Assembly (NCBI RefSeq): GCF_014698965.1
Contig: NZ_JACXAE010000092.1
Location: forward strand, 1 to 64,000
DNA: 64,000 nucleotides
Reading direction: 5' to 3'
Origin: Iningainema tapete BLCC-T55
GTDB lineage: Bacteria; Cyanobacteriota; Cyanobacteriia; Cyanobacteriales; Nostocaceae
The stretch's first letter is position 1; the number at the start of each line of letters is the position of its first letter. A model generated the notes under the pieces. That model was not told the DNA's origin. It worked only from the letters and a program-made list of their open reading frames with translations, and searched no databases. This document shows positions 7,725 to 15,997 of the stretch, in pieces. Made by a program: the position numbers and the translations under genes.

Positions 7725-8822
7725 CACATCACTCAAACTTACACCATAGAATTGTTGAGCTTGTCTAATCGCTTTCTTGGTTTCTTCGCCCATAACACCA
7801 TTAAGGGAGCCTTTATAGAAACCACGATCGCGCAGCCGTCTCTGTATTTCTAGGACACTAAAATCACTCTTGTCCGTAGGACTAACTGAACTATGTAATT
7901 TAGCTCGGGTAGTAGGACCTGCAATACCACTGATAGCTAAGTAATTATCTGCTTGGAAACGCCGTACAGCATCTGCTGTATAAGGGCCAAAATAGCCATT
8001 GGGTTCTCCCTGTAAATAACCAGCCTTGATCAACTGTTCTTGTACAACTCTCACAGCTTCACCGCGATTGCCCAAACGGAGTTTATCACTATTACTAATA
8101 GTCTTAGGAGTCTCGTCTCCGTAGCCAACACTCAGTGGTGGCAATTTCTGTAGAGTGACTGGTCCAACAACACCATCAACTTCTAAATTGTATGTTTTTT
8201 GGAATCGCTTAACTGCTTCTTCAGTAATCGGACCAAATACTCCTGTTGAGTTATTGTAATAAAACCCTGCTACTCGCAATCTTTCTTGCAGAACTTTCAC
8301 GTCTTCACCTTCATCTCCTTTTTGTAAGAAGTTTGGGTTCTTACGTTTAAGTGCCGTCTCAGTGGTTCTTTCTTCATTTGAAGAATTGTTAGTACGTTCA
8401 TTTCTACGTTGACTAACACCATTAGCACGACGCCACGTGTCTAATTTTTGTAAAGTAGCAGATCCTGCAACACCATTAACCTCCAACCCTGCTGCCGTTT
8501 GGAAGCGTCGCACAGCATCTTCTGTGCGAGCATCATATATTTGAGTAATAGGAGCTTGATAAAACCCTGTCCGCCTTAGTTGTTGTTGTAAACTTCTTAC
8601 AGAAGGACCTCGATCTCCTTTTTCTAAAGCTGAGGCGTGACCAACAACACTAAGAACAGATAAAGTAATGGCAAGGGGTAACATATACTTCCAAGCTTTA
8701 CTTGAAAGTCTTTTCCAGTTGGGGGAAGCTGCTGTATCTAACAAACAGCCAAGAGAAACCAGTTCACTGGATGAGGTGTTTTCATAAACAAAAGCTGAGT
8801 GCAAATACGCAAGATATTCCAT
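7707..8822 (-). CDS. Peptidoglycan-binding domain protein (alr1690-like)
   Basis: The product has 371 residues. A cytoplasmic N-terminal stretch (about 1-45) is followed by one hydrophobic segment (MLPLAITLSVLSVVGHASA, about 47-65) acting as an internal signal or anchor. Four PG_binding_1 repeats follow, each with a G[DN]xGxxVxxLQxxL core: LEKGDRGPSVRSLQQQL, LQKGDEGEDVKVLQERL, LRLGNRGEAVRVVQEQL and a degenerate last copy (VLEIQRRLRDRGFYKGSLNG). No catalytic domain is present, so it probably binds or anchors to the cell wall. It converges on furA 124 bp away. In Anabaena PCC 7120 the corresponding gene, alr1690, yields a read-through transcript antisense to furA. Confidence 0.88.
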   Translation of the reverse strand: MEYLAYLHSAFVYENTSSSELVSLGCLLDTAASPNWKRLSSKAWKYMLPLAITLSVLSVVGHASALEKGDRGPSVRSLQQQLRRTGFYQAPITQIYDARTEDAVRRFQTAAGLEVNGVAGSATLQKLDTWRRANGVSQRRNERTNNSSNEERTTETALKRKNPNFLQKGDEGEDVKVLQERLRVAGFYYNNSTGVFGPITEEAVKRFQKTYNLEVDGVVGPVTLQKLPPLSVGYGDETPKTISNSDKLRLGNRGEAVRVVQEQLIKAGYLQGEPNGYFGPYTADAVRRFQADNYLAISGIAGPTTRAKLHSSVSPTDKSDFSVLEIQRRLRDRGFYKGSLNGVMGEETKKAIRQAQQFYGVSLSDVRSGRF

Positions 8823-8843
8823 AGTAGTTGTGTCCTACACCAC

Positions 8844-11800
8844 TTATTTTCCTTCAATCACTGCTTCGGCTTGGTGAACTAAACTGCGCAAGTTTTCCAG
8901 TGTTTGTATATTTACATCTTCCCATAAACCGCGCTTGTGTGCTTCTAACAATCTTTCCGAAATGTCCCGCAGAGCATGAGGGTTATTCTCTAAGATAAAC
9001 GAAGAAACAACCGAATCAAATAAATACGCCTGTGCCACTCCTTGGTACATATGGTCTTCCACACATTTAGCAGTAGCATCGTAAGCGAACAGGTAATCCA
9101 CCGTTGCCGACATTTCAAACGCACCCTTATAACCATGACGCATGACTCCGGCAATCCATTTAGGATTTATTACACGAGAACGATACACTCGTGCAATTTC
9201 TTCCTTGAGTTGACGGACTCTTGGCTTAGCCGGAATAGAATTATCCCCAAAATAGGTTTGGGGATTTCCCCCAAAAGCACGTACTGCCGCTGTTAAGCCA
9301 CCTTGAAATTGATAATAATCATCAGAATCAAGTAAATCGTGTTCACGGTTGTCTTGATTATGCAAAACAATTTGAAGACTCTGCAACCGCTGCTTAAACG
9401 CTAAGAGTGCTGGTTGCCCCCCCAGAGAGGAGGGGGGTACAGGAGAAATTTTCTCCCCCACTCCCTCTCTCACAGGCTCTCCTGATTGTGCACAATAGGC
9501 ATAGCAACTCCAGTTTATATAAGCGGCAGCCAAATCTTGGTCATCTGTCCAGTTTTGTGATTCCATTAAACCCTGAAGTCCCGCCCCATAAGCACCAGGT
9601 TTAGAACCAAAAATCCGGTAGTGCGATCGCACCGTTGCTTGTTCTAAACTTAAACCCAATCGAGTCCACAACTGCGTTTCTTCACGTACTTGCGCACTCA
9701 AAGGATTTTGTTCTGGTGGTTCATCCAAAGCTGCCACCTTTGCCACAGCCCGATCAAATAAATCAATCAAATTAGGAAAAGCATCCCTAAAAAAGCCAGA
9801 AATGCGTAATGTGACATCCACACGCGGGCGTCCTAAAATAGAAAGTGGCAAAACTTCAAAATCCACCACCCGCCTTGCCACACCATCCCATACAGGTTGT
9901 ACACCTAGTAAAGCCAAAGCTTCAGCGATATCATCACCCCCAGTCCGCATTGTTGCCGTTCCCCACACAGACAAAGCCAGTGTTTTAGGATACTCACCAT
10001 GCTCTTGAGTATAATTCTCTATCAATGTCTCAGCCGCATTTCTACCAACACTCCAAGCAGATTCTGTCGGAATAGCGCGAATATCTACAGAGTAAAAATT
10101 TTTACCAGTTGGTAAAACCTCTGGGCGTCCCCGCGTAGGTGCGCCAGCAGGAGCACTGGGGATATACCTCCCATCCAACCCACGTAACAAATTAGTAATT
10201 TCTTCATCAGTTTGTTGCAAAGCCGGAAGAAGAGTAGAGCCAATCCAATCGAGACACACGTAGAGACGCCCCGGTGGGGCGTCTTTTTTACCCAAATCAT
10301 GAATAATCTGTTCCACCAAACCAGCAGCAAATTCTTCCAAAACCTCAACCGCATCACCAACAGTACGACAAATGCGCTCTTGTTTATCAGCCAAAATCTG
10401 AACATCCGACGCTGATAACTCAGTCCCAAAATCTTCCGTCAGCGGATCAAAATCTAAACCCCAATCAAAAGCCAAAGCGCGGGTAATACCTGTATGATAA
10501 CGATTAGGATGACGAGCGATCGCCACAATTAAATCTCGTAACTGTCGCCCACTAGGGCATACACCAAAAACGTGCAAACCATCGCGGATTTGAGCCTCCT
10601 TCAACTCACAAAGATAACCATCAGCACGTCCGAGGAAATTTTGGATGGAAAACTCGGTTTGTTCGATCTCTAATCCCAAATCACGGTGAAGATTTTCTTC
10701 AATCACCAATTGCTGAATGCGCGAGCAAACCACAGACAACCTACTAGGATCTAAACTTAAAGCCTCATAATACTCATCAATCAAATTTTCCAACTTTTGC
10801 AAACTACCATAAAGTTCTGCCCTCGTCAAAGGAGGCGTCAAATGATCTAAAATCACAGCTTGAGCGCGACGCTTAGCTTGTGAACCCTCACCGGGATCAT
10901 TAACAATAAACGGATACAAATGAGGAAGCGCACCCAAAGCCACCTCCGGAAAACAAGTATCAGATAAAGCCACACTCTTACCAGGAAGCCATTCCAAATT
11001 ACCATGCTTCCCCACATGAATCACAGCATCAGCACCAAAACATTCCCGCACCCAAAAATAAAAAGCCAAATAACCATGAGTAGGTTCCAAATCCGGCGCA
11101 TGATAATTCAAACTAGGATCAACATCATAACCCCTAGAAGGCTGAACACCCACAAACACATTACCGAACTGAACACCAGAAATAGGAAAAGAGAAGGGAA
11201 CTAGGGGAGTTTGTGAGAAAGGAAAATAAACATCTTCTCCCTCTGTTTCTTCCTTCGTGCCCTTTGCGTCTTTGCGGTTCAAATCAAAAACCCCCCCCCA
11301 CCGCTCATCAACATCCCTCCGCACCTCCTCCGGCAACGAAGCAAAATACTCCTGATACTCCGCCAAAGAAACACATTGCCGCACCAGACGCAAATCCCCA
11401 CCCTCCGGATCGTTTGTCACCCCAGCCTGCAGACATTCGATCAAATCATTCCCATCTTTAGGTAAATCTACCACCCCATACCCCGACTCTTGCAAAGCCT
11501 GGAGAATTTCCACACAACTTGCAGGCGTATCCAAACCTACACCATTAGCGAGGCGTCCATCGCGGCTAGGGTAGTTTGCCAAAATCAGAGCTACACGCCG
11601 TTCATGAGGTGGCTTATTACGTAAACGTACCCAATTAGCTGCTAATTGGGCAACAAATTCAACACGTGAATTTTCTGGTTCATAAATCACCACATCAGTT
11701 TCTAGACTGGAATTACTACTTTGCAATGCTTTAAAAGATATAGCGCGACTAATAATTCGCCCATCCACTTCCGGAAGCGCTACATTCATGGCTATATCGC

Positions 11801-12737
11801 GAGGCGAAAGTCCTTGCAACCCTAACTCCCACTGTTCAACCGAACCACTACTGTTAATCGCTTGCAACACAGGTACATCCAATTTCTGCCACAGTTCCGT
11901 TTGCGGCGTATCGGCATCCAGACGTGCTAGAGAAAAGCTGGTGGTATTGATTAATAACGCTATTTGTGGTGAGTCTTGAGGTTGGATAAGTTCGCATAAC
12001 TTTGCGGTAACATCAGGTTCACGCAAAGAAGAAACAAACACTGGTAGTGGTTCTAAATTTTGCTTTGCTAAAGCAGCGCACAAAGCATCAATAACTTTTG
12101 TGTTTCCTGCCAAATAATGGGCGCGGTAGAAGAGGATGCCTACTTTGGGGATTGGGGATTGGGGATTGGGGATTGGGGATTGGGCTTCCCACTCATACAA
12201 ACCAACCCGAGGAATTGCCAAGGGTGGTTTGGGATGGAAGGAAGTTAACAAGCAAGTATCGCTGATATACAAAAGAGCGTTAACAATATTTTCTATCCCG
12301 CCTTCATTGAAGTAACGCCATATTTGATTGACCTTACTTAAAGGTAGAGTAGAGTGAGACATTAAATCAGGATCGAGAGCATCGTCTCCTGGCATTACAA
12401 TTAAAGTAGTACCATTACGTTGTACAATTTCCTCTACTACTTCTAAGCCATAAGTCCAGTAAGACCGTCCTCCTAATAAACGTAAAATAATTACAGAGGC
12501 ACGTTCTAAGACTTGCTCGGCGTAGGAGTCAATACTTATTTGCTGCTGCAATTGCAATAAGTTGGCAACTCTAAATGCGGAAAATGTAGCTGGTAATTTG
12601 GCAACAGCAGCTGCCAAAGTTTGTATGTCTGTATCAGCAGCGGTGATAAACACCAAGGGAGCCGGAGTTTGTTCTAAGAAGAATACCCCTTCCGATTGAG
12701 GATTCCATCCCCCCGATAACGCAATTATACGATGCAT
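8844..12737 (-). CDS. cobN: Cobaltochelatase subunit CobN
   Basis: CobN is the large subunit of the ATP-dependent chelatase that inserts cobalt into hydrogenobyrinic acid a,c-diamide in cobalamin synthesis; it is a relative of the Mg-chelatase subunit ChlH. The 1297 residues show family stretches such as FGADAVIHVGKHGNLEWLPG, SAPAGAPTRGRPEVLPTG, NFYSVDIRAIPTESAW and DLLDSDDYYQFQGG. The start ATG 12737 has GAGG close upstream. At least four short segments look like in-frame repeat DNA insertions: about 9415-9480, 10261-10290, 11195-11280 and 12147-12184 (see separate entries). No CobS/CobT partners are in the window; cyanobacteria often use ChlI/ChlD-like partners. A kinase gene diverges upstream; no cobalamin riboswitch is seen in the 89-bp spacer. 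Confidence 0.93.
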   Translation of the reverse strand: MHRIIALSGGWNPQSEGVFFLEQTPAPLVFITAADTDIQTLAAAVAKLPATFSAFRVANLLQLQQQISIDSYAEQVLERASVIILRLLGGRSYWTYGLEVVEEIVQRNGTTLIVMPGDDALDPDLMSHSTLPLSKVNQIWRYFNEGGIENIVNALLYISDTCLLTSFHPKPPLAIPRVGLYEWEAQSPIPNPQSPIPKVGILFYRAHYLAGNTKVIDALCAALAKQNLEPLPVFVSSLREPDVTAKLCELIQPQDSPQIALLINTTSFSLARLDADTPQTELWQKLDVPVLQAINSSGSVEQWELGLQGLSPRDIAMNVALPEVDGRIISRAISFKALQSSNSSLETDVVIYEPENSRVEFVAQLAANWVRLRNKPPHERRVALILANYPSRDGRLANGVGLDTPASCVEILQALQESGYGVVDLPKDGNDLIECLQAGVTNDPEGGDLRLVRQCVSLAEYQEYFASLPEEVRRDVDERWGGVFDLNRKDAKGTKEETEGEDVYFPFSQTPLVPFSFPISGVQFGNVFVGVQPSRGYDVDPSLNYHAPDLEPTHGYLAFYFWVRECFGADAVIHVGKHGNLEWLPGKSVALSDTCFPEVALGALPHLYPFIVNDPGEGSQAKRRAQAVILDHLTPPLTRAELYGSLQKLENLIDEYYEALSLDPSRLSVVCSRIQQLVIEENLHRDLGLEIEQTEFSIQNFLGRADGYLCELKEAQIRDGLHVFGVCPSGRQLRDLIVAIARHPNRYHTGITRALAFDWGLDFDPLTEDFGTELSASDVQILADKQERICRTVGDAVEVLEEFAAGLVEQIIHDLGKKDAPPGRLYVCLDWIGSTLLPALQQTDEEITNLLRGLDGRYIPSAPAGAPTRGRPEVLPTGKNFYSVDIRAIPTESAWSVGRNAAETLIENYTQEHGEYPKTLALSVWGTATMRTGGDDIAEALALLGVQPVWDGVARRVVDFEVLPLSILGRPRVDVTLRISGFFRDAFPNLIDLFDRAVAKVAALDEPPEQNPLSAQVREETQLWTRLGLSLEQATVRSHYRIFGSKPGAYGAGLQGLMESQNWTDDQDLAAAYINWSCYAYCAQSGEPVREGVGEKISPVPPSSLGGQPALLAFKQRLQSLQIVLHNQDNREHDLLDSDDYYQFQGGLTAAVRAFGGNPQTYFGDNSIPAKPRVRQLKEEIARVYRSRVINPKWIAGVMRHGYKGAFEMSATVDYLFAYDATAKCVEDHMYQGVAQAYLFDSVVSSFILENNPHALRDISERLLEAHKRGLWEDVNIQTLENLRSLVHQAEAVIEGK
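9415..9480 (-). repeat. Low-complexity insertion inside cobN (C-rich/G-rich)
   Basis: A C-rich then G-rich stretch (TTGCCCCCCCAGAGAGGAG, then CTCCCCCACTCCCTCTCTC) codes for EPVREGVGEKISPVPPSSLG inside CobN. This part is a surface-loop-like, Pro/Gly/Ser-rich interruption between two well-conserved segments (AYINWSCYAYCAQSG and LLAFKQRLQSLQIVLHNQD). Similar CCCCCACTCCC text is common as intergenic filler in cyanobacteria, for example near 55450-55475 in this window. Confidence 0.6.
10261..10290 (-). repeat. Palindrome of the AGACG family inside cobN
   Basis: AGACGCCCC (10264-10272), loop GGT, GGGGCGTCT (10276-10284), then TTTTTTA. This is a perfect 9-bp stem belonging to the same dispersed family as the palindromes at 22369, 44104, 48640 and 53754. 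Read through on the minus strand it codes for KKDAPPGRLYV without breaking the frame. The T-run on the plus strand lies antisense to the gene and so should not stop cobN transcription. Confidence 0.75.
11195..11280 (-). repeat. Dispersed repeat (CGCAAAGACGCAAAGGGC type) inside cobN
   Basis: On the minus strand the coding text AACCGCAAAGACGCAAAGGG, followed by CACGAAGGAAGAAACAGAGG, encodes LNRKDAKGTKEETEGE. The CGCAAAGACGCAAAGGGCACG motif is a widespread intergenic repeat in cyanobacterial genomes. It interrupts CobN between RWGGVFD and PFSFPISGVQFGNVFVG, where homologs would be contiguous. The reading frame stays open. Confidence 0.65.
12147..12184 (-). repeat. In-frame heptamer array (GGGGATT)n inside cobN
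   Basis: Five full copies of GGGGATT plus a partial sixth lie head to tail. This is a short tandemly repeated repetitive (STRR-type) heptamer, known from heterocystous cyanobacteria and usually intergenic. Three heptamers equal seven codons, so the array codes for a repeating peptide NPQSPIP on the minus strand and needs no particular copy number multiple except to preserve frame. Slippage by one unit would frameshift cobN. Confidence 0.85.
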
Positions 12738-12826
12738 AATCCTCTATTACGATCTTAAACTGTTGGTTAGACAAAATTAAAAAATCTCTAGCTGATCATT
12801 TAGCTCCTTTCACCAAATGATGGAAC

Positions 12827-14719
12827 ATGCTGATTTCTCCTGATTTGAGCTTTGAGCAAACTTTGTCCGTTGATGTATTTAATCAGCTTGGGGAGTTATT
12901 ACAACAGATGGCTCAAGCAGTGGGAAATCAAGCCGTGGTACTTACAGAAGCAGTGCTGGTGTCAATTCGCATCCCTCAGGAGTGGGAGAGGCGAAGGTTT
13001 ACAATGGTTGTTTACGAGCAATTTTGTGCGCTGTTGTTAGGTTCTCCGCAAAATACGCTAGCTCAGATTCAGGATTCACAACTTCACGTAAGTTTTAGTT
13101 TTAATTCCGAAGCTTGCGCCTCGTTCCTGAGCCAATTGCGTGACTTGTTTGGGCATGATTCTCAAACTTATCACAACCTCCAAGCATTAAGTCAAATTCC
13201 CGGTTCTAATGATGCCACGCTTGTGAGTAAATTTTCGCTTTTGTTATTAAAATATTTTCTCCCAGAATCAACAGGGGCGATGACACAACCTTCAACAATT
13301 CTTTATAGTTCTGTTTGTCAGCCAGTAGAAGATGCTCTGGAAAAACAGATTGCTCAAGAGCGGCTGTTGAATCAAGTCACCACTCAAATCCGTACAAGTA
13401 TGGATTTATCGGTAATTATGGAAACAGCAGTTGCACGGGTACGAGAGTTTTTAGAGTTAGATAGACTAGTTGTTTATAAATTTAATCAATTAAAATCTCA
13501 TAACAAAAATCCCATTCCTGACATCCCGCTAGAGGAGGATTTACCAGGATATACTGGTTGTATTGTTTATGAAGTCCTTTCTGATCACTCCATCAGTTCG
13601 GTATTGAATTATCGAGAAAAAAATTGCTTACAACCAAGAACTGAATGTTGGGAGAAGTATCGCCACGGCTTTACTCTAGTGGTGGATGATGTGGAAAAAA
13701 CTTATACCCTAGAAAAATGTCTATTAAATTTCTTAAGAAAAATTAAAGTTCGGGCAAAGTTGGCTTCCCCAATTATATTTGAGGACAAACTTTGGGGGTT
13801 GCTAATTGCTCACAAGTGTTATGAGCCATATCACTGGAGTGAGAGTGAAAAAAATTTGCTCAGCGGTGTTGCGGAACAACTAGCTATTGCTATTTACCAA
13901 GCTGAGTTAATGCAAAATCTCACTCAAGAAAAACAAAGTTTGGAGCAAAGAGTGATTGAGCGGACAATGGCGCTACATGATGCTTTAGTTGCAGCAGAAG
14001 CAGCTAGCCGCTTAAAAAGTGAATTTCTTGCTACCATCAGTCATGAATTGCTCACACCCTTGACTTATGTAATTGGGATGTCTTCTACTTTACTACGTTG
14101 GTCTTTTGGTGAGTTGAGTCAGCGTCAAAGAGATTATTTGCAAACAATCCATGACAGTGGAGAACGTTTGTTAGCAATGATTAATGACATCCTTGACTTG
14201 TCTCAAATAGAGGCAGGTAAAGCAGTATTAAATATTACAGAATTTTCTTTGGTGAATACAGTTGAAACTACACTAAAGCAGCTAGAAGAAAAAGCAACTC
14301 TTCAACAAGTCAATATTCAACTTGATTTACAAATCAACCAACAAGGCGATCGCTTTACCGCTGATGCACTACGAGTGGAAAAAATTCTTTGGAATCTGCT
14401 CAGTAACGCGATTAAATTTACACCACAAGGTGGTAATATTATTTTACGTCTTTGGAGAGAAGACAAAAATGCAGTGTTTCAAGTAGAAGACACAGGCATT
14501 GGCATTCCCGAAGATCAACTATCACTATTATTCGAGAAATTCCACCAACTTGATACCCCATACCGCCGTCGCTACGAAGGCACTGGACTAGGTTTAGCTT
14601 TAACCAAACAACTTGTAGAACTTCATCGCGGTAGAATTGAAGTAGAATCTACTCCAAACGTTGGTTCTATTTTTACCGTATGGATACCAGTACAACCAGC
14701 GCCAGTGTTGAGTGAGTAG
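12827..14719 (+). CDS. GAF-domain sensor histidine kinase
   Basis: The product has 630 residues and no transmembrane segment, so it is a soluble two-component kinase. An N-terminal region of about 170 residues (VVLTEAVLVSIRIPQEWERR and FTMVVYEQFCALLLGSP) has the look of a cyanobacterial sensory domain, possibly DICT-like. Next comes a GAF domain (about 185-360; RLLNQVTTQIRTSMDLS to LLSGVAEQLAIAIYQ), a short coiled coil, HisKA with the phospho-acceptor in ISHELLTPL (His about 406), and HATPase_c with LLSNAIKFT, DTGIGIP and GTGLGLAL. The GAF domain lacks an obvious chromophore-binding Cys-His pair (it has YRHGFTLVVDD). No response regulator lies next to it. The signal is unknown. Confidence 0.9.
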   Translation: MLISPDLSFEQTLSVDVFNQLGELLQQMAQAVGNQAVVLTEAVLVSIRIPQEWERRRFTMVVYEQFCALLLGSPQNTLAQIQDSQLHVSFSFNSEACASFLSQLRDLFGHDSQTYHNLQALSQIPGSNDATLVSKFSLLLLKYFLPESTGAMTQPSTILYSSVCQPVEDALEKQIAQERLLNQVTTQIRTSMDLSVIMETAVARVREFLELDRLVVYKFNQLKSHNKNPIPDIPLEEDLPGYTGCIVYEVLSDHSISSVLNYREKNCLQPRTECWEKYRHGFTLVVDDVEKTYTLEKCLLNFLRKIKVRAKLASPIIFEDKLWGLLIAHKCYEPYHWSESEKNLLSGVAEQLAIAIYQAELMQNLTQEKQSLEQRVIERTMALHDALVAAEAASRLKSEFLATISHELLTPLTYVIGMSSTLLRWSFGELSQRQRDYLQTIHDSGERLLAMINDILDLSQIEAGKAVLNITEFSLVNTVETTLKQLEEKATLQQVNIQLDLQINQQGDRFTADALRVEKILWNLLSNAIKFTPQGGNIILRLWREDKNAVFQVEDTGIGIPEDQLSLLFEKFHQLDTPYRRRYEGTGLGLALTKQLVELHRGRIEVESTPNVGSIFTVWIPVQPAPVLSE

Positions 14720-14898
14720 TCAGGAGACAGGAGACAAGAGCGCAAAATTTTGGGAAACTTTATGCTTTCATATCCATCAGAAATGGCATAACAATCTATA
14801 CAACCTGTGCTGATGGTGTTACACCATGCCGATTTCTGGGTTATGAGTTCCGCAATGGAGAATTGGAAGCTTGGGTAGTAGAACGCGGAGTGATGTGA
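14716..14898 (+). other. Start-less open frame, possible gene remnant
   Basis: Between the kinase stop and the convergent gene, frame 14716-14898 is open for 60 codons and ends TGA. Its last 40 residues look coding (IRNGITIYTTCADGV, TPCRFLGYEFRNGELEAWVV) but no ATG, GTG or TTG precedes them. It may be the 3' end of a deleted gene or a small gene that lost its start. I do not recognise the family. Confidence 0.3.
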
Positions 14899-15867
14899 TT
14901 AGGACTCAGAATTTGGTACTGTTAACGCTTGCCGTTGAAAAATGATCATCTCAGTACCGACAACAGGGTTACGTGCTACAAGCCTACCTTGAGAGTCAAT
15001 AATTTCTAAGTGGGTGAAATCTAGTTCTTTAGAACGTTGCAGCATATCAGCTGCTAATTTTTCCTGTTGGGATTGTTTGAGTGTGTACCAATCATCACTA
15101 ATTTTTATAGTAAGATTACTAGTACGGAAGTTAGCTTGAATTGATTTGATCAAGCCGGAGGCAAAGCGATCGCTCACCTGTGCCACTTGATTTTCAATTG
15201 CCGTAATCAAGGTTTGCTCTGGTGTCAAGATGATTGTCGGCGTTGGTGTTGGTTCCGGTTCTGGTGGTGGAGTTTCCTCTACGGGTGGCGGAGTTTCAAC
15301 CAAGGCTGGAGTTTCCTCTACAGGCGGCGGGGTTTCAACGGCGGTTGGTGGCGTTTCCTCTACAGTTGGAGGTGGGGTTACTTCTGGTGTTGGCGACGGG
15401 GTTTCCTCAACTTGTGGTGGGGGAGATGTTTCTACTTGGGGTGAAGTAGCAACTGCTCCTGATGGTGTTTCTAAAGTAGGCGGAATAGTCACCACTTCGT
15501 TAGGCTTACTACCAAAAATAGTTGCTCCAGTCCAAACTATGAGAGTAACAGTTGCTACAATAACTCCTGTCAAAGCAGTATTTGACAATCTTGATAAAGC
15601 TGGAAACAAAGAGCGGAGCCTTGCTAAAACTGTACTCCACCAATTTACGGTTCCTGGGGCGGGTTCTGTCTCCAATTTCTGGACTGTTGCTTCTAAAACC
15701 CCAATCGTCCCTTTGAGAATTTGGATCGTTTTAGCCTTCCAAAATGGCTGAACTGTTTGATAAGGTTTTTGGGGAGGTTGAGTTACTTGCTCAAGCGTCG
15801 ATTCCGATTGATTCGCTTCTGGTTCGCTTGAGTATGGTGGTTGTGAATTATCGTTATCTTGGGGCAT
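14899..15867 (-). CDS. Single-pass membrane protein with Pro-rich linker
   Basis: The product has 322 residues. A cytoplasmic N-terminal region (about 1-95, Gln/Pro/Glu-rich start) is followed by one membrane helix (LTGVIVATVTLIVWTGATIFG, about 100-120). Then comes a long periplasmic linker of ETPPPVEETP-like repeats (about 140-215) and a compact C-terminal domain (TPEQTLITAIENQVAQVSD, then LTIKISDDWYTLKQSQQEKL) that ends near the stop. The Pro-Glu linker would span the cell wall space. It is a recurrent cyanobacterial architecture but I cannot name a function. The opposite strand of the linker is also open for over 170 codons, a by-product of its repeat composition. Confidence 0.8.
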   Translation of the reverse strand: MPQDNDNSQPPYSSEPEANQSESTLEQVTQPPQKPYQTVQPFWKAKTIQILKGTIGVLEATVQKLETEPAPGTVNWWSTVLARLRSLFPALSRLSNTALTGVIVATVTLIVWTGATIFGSKPNEVVTIPPTLETPSGAVATSPQVETSPPPQVEETPSPTPEVTPPPTVEETPPTAVETPPPVEETPALVETPPPVEETPPPEPEPTPTPTIILTPEQTLITAIENQVAQVSDRFASGLIKSIQANFRTSNLTIKISDDWYTLKQSQQEKLAADMLQRSKELDFTHLEIIDSQGRLVARNPVVGTEMIIFQRQALTVPNSES

Positions 15868-15997
15868 GGAACTTTCACTCTTGGCTGCGAATCAAGGACA
15901 AATGACTTATATTCAAAGCTGGTGCTGCTTTCTCTGCCTTAATTTATCACTCCATTACAACTAAATTGACTTCTGACAAGATTAAATTTGGTCAAAT

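Noticed and set aside
10085-10429. A 114-codon minus-strand frame inside cobN
   Set aside because: Shadow frame of CobN, with no independent coding character.
12738-12826. Cobalamin riboswitch upstream of cobN
   Set aside because: I looked for the B12-box pattern in the 89-bp divergent spacer and found none.
15187-15751. Long plus-strand open frames rich in Gly/Val/Ser opposite the Pro-rich linker
   Set aside because: They are the antisense of the ETPPPVEETP repeats of the membrane protein; composition alone keeps them open, and there is no conserved start or ribosome binding site.
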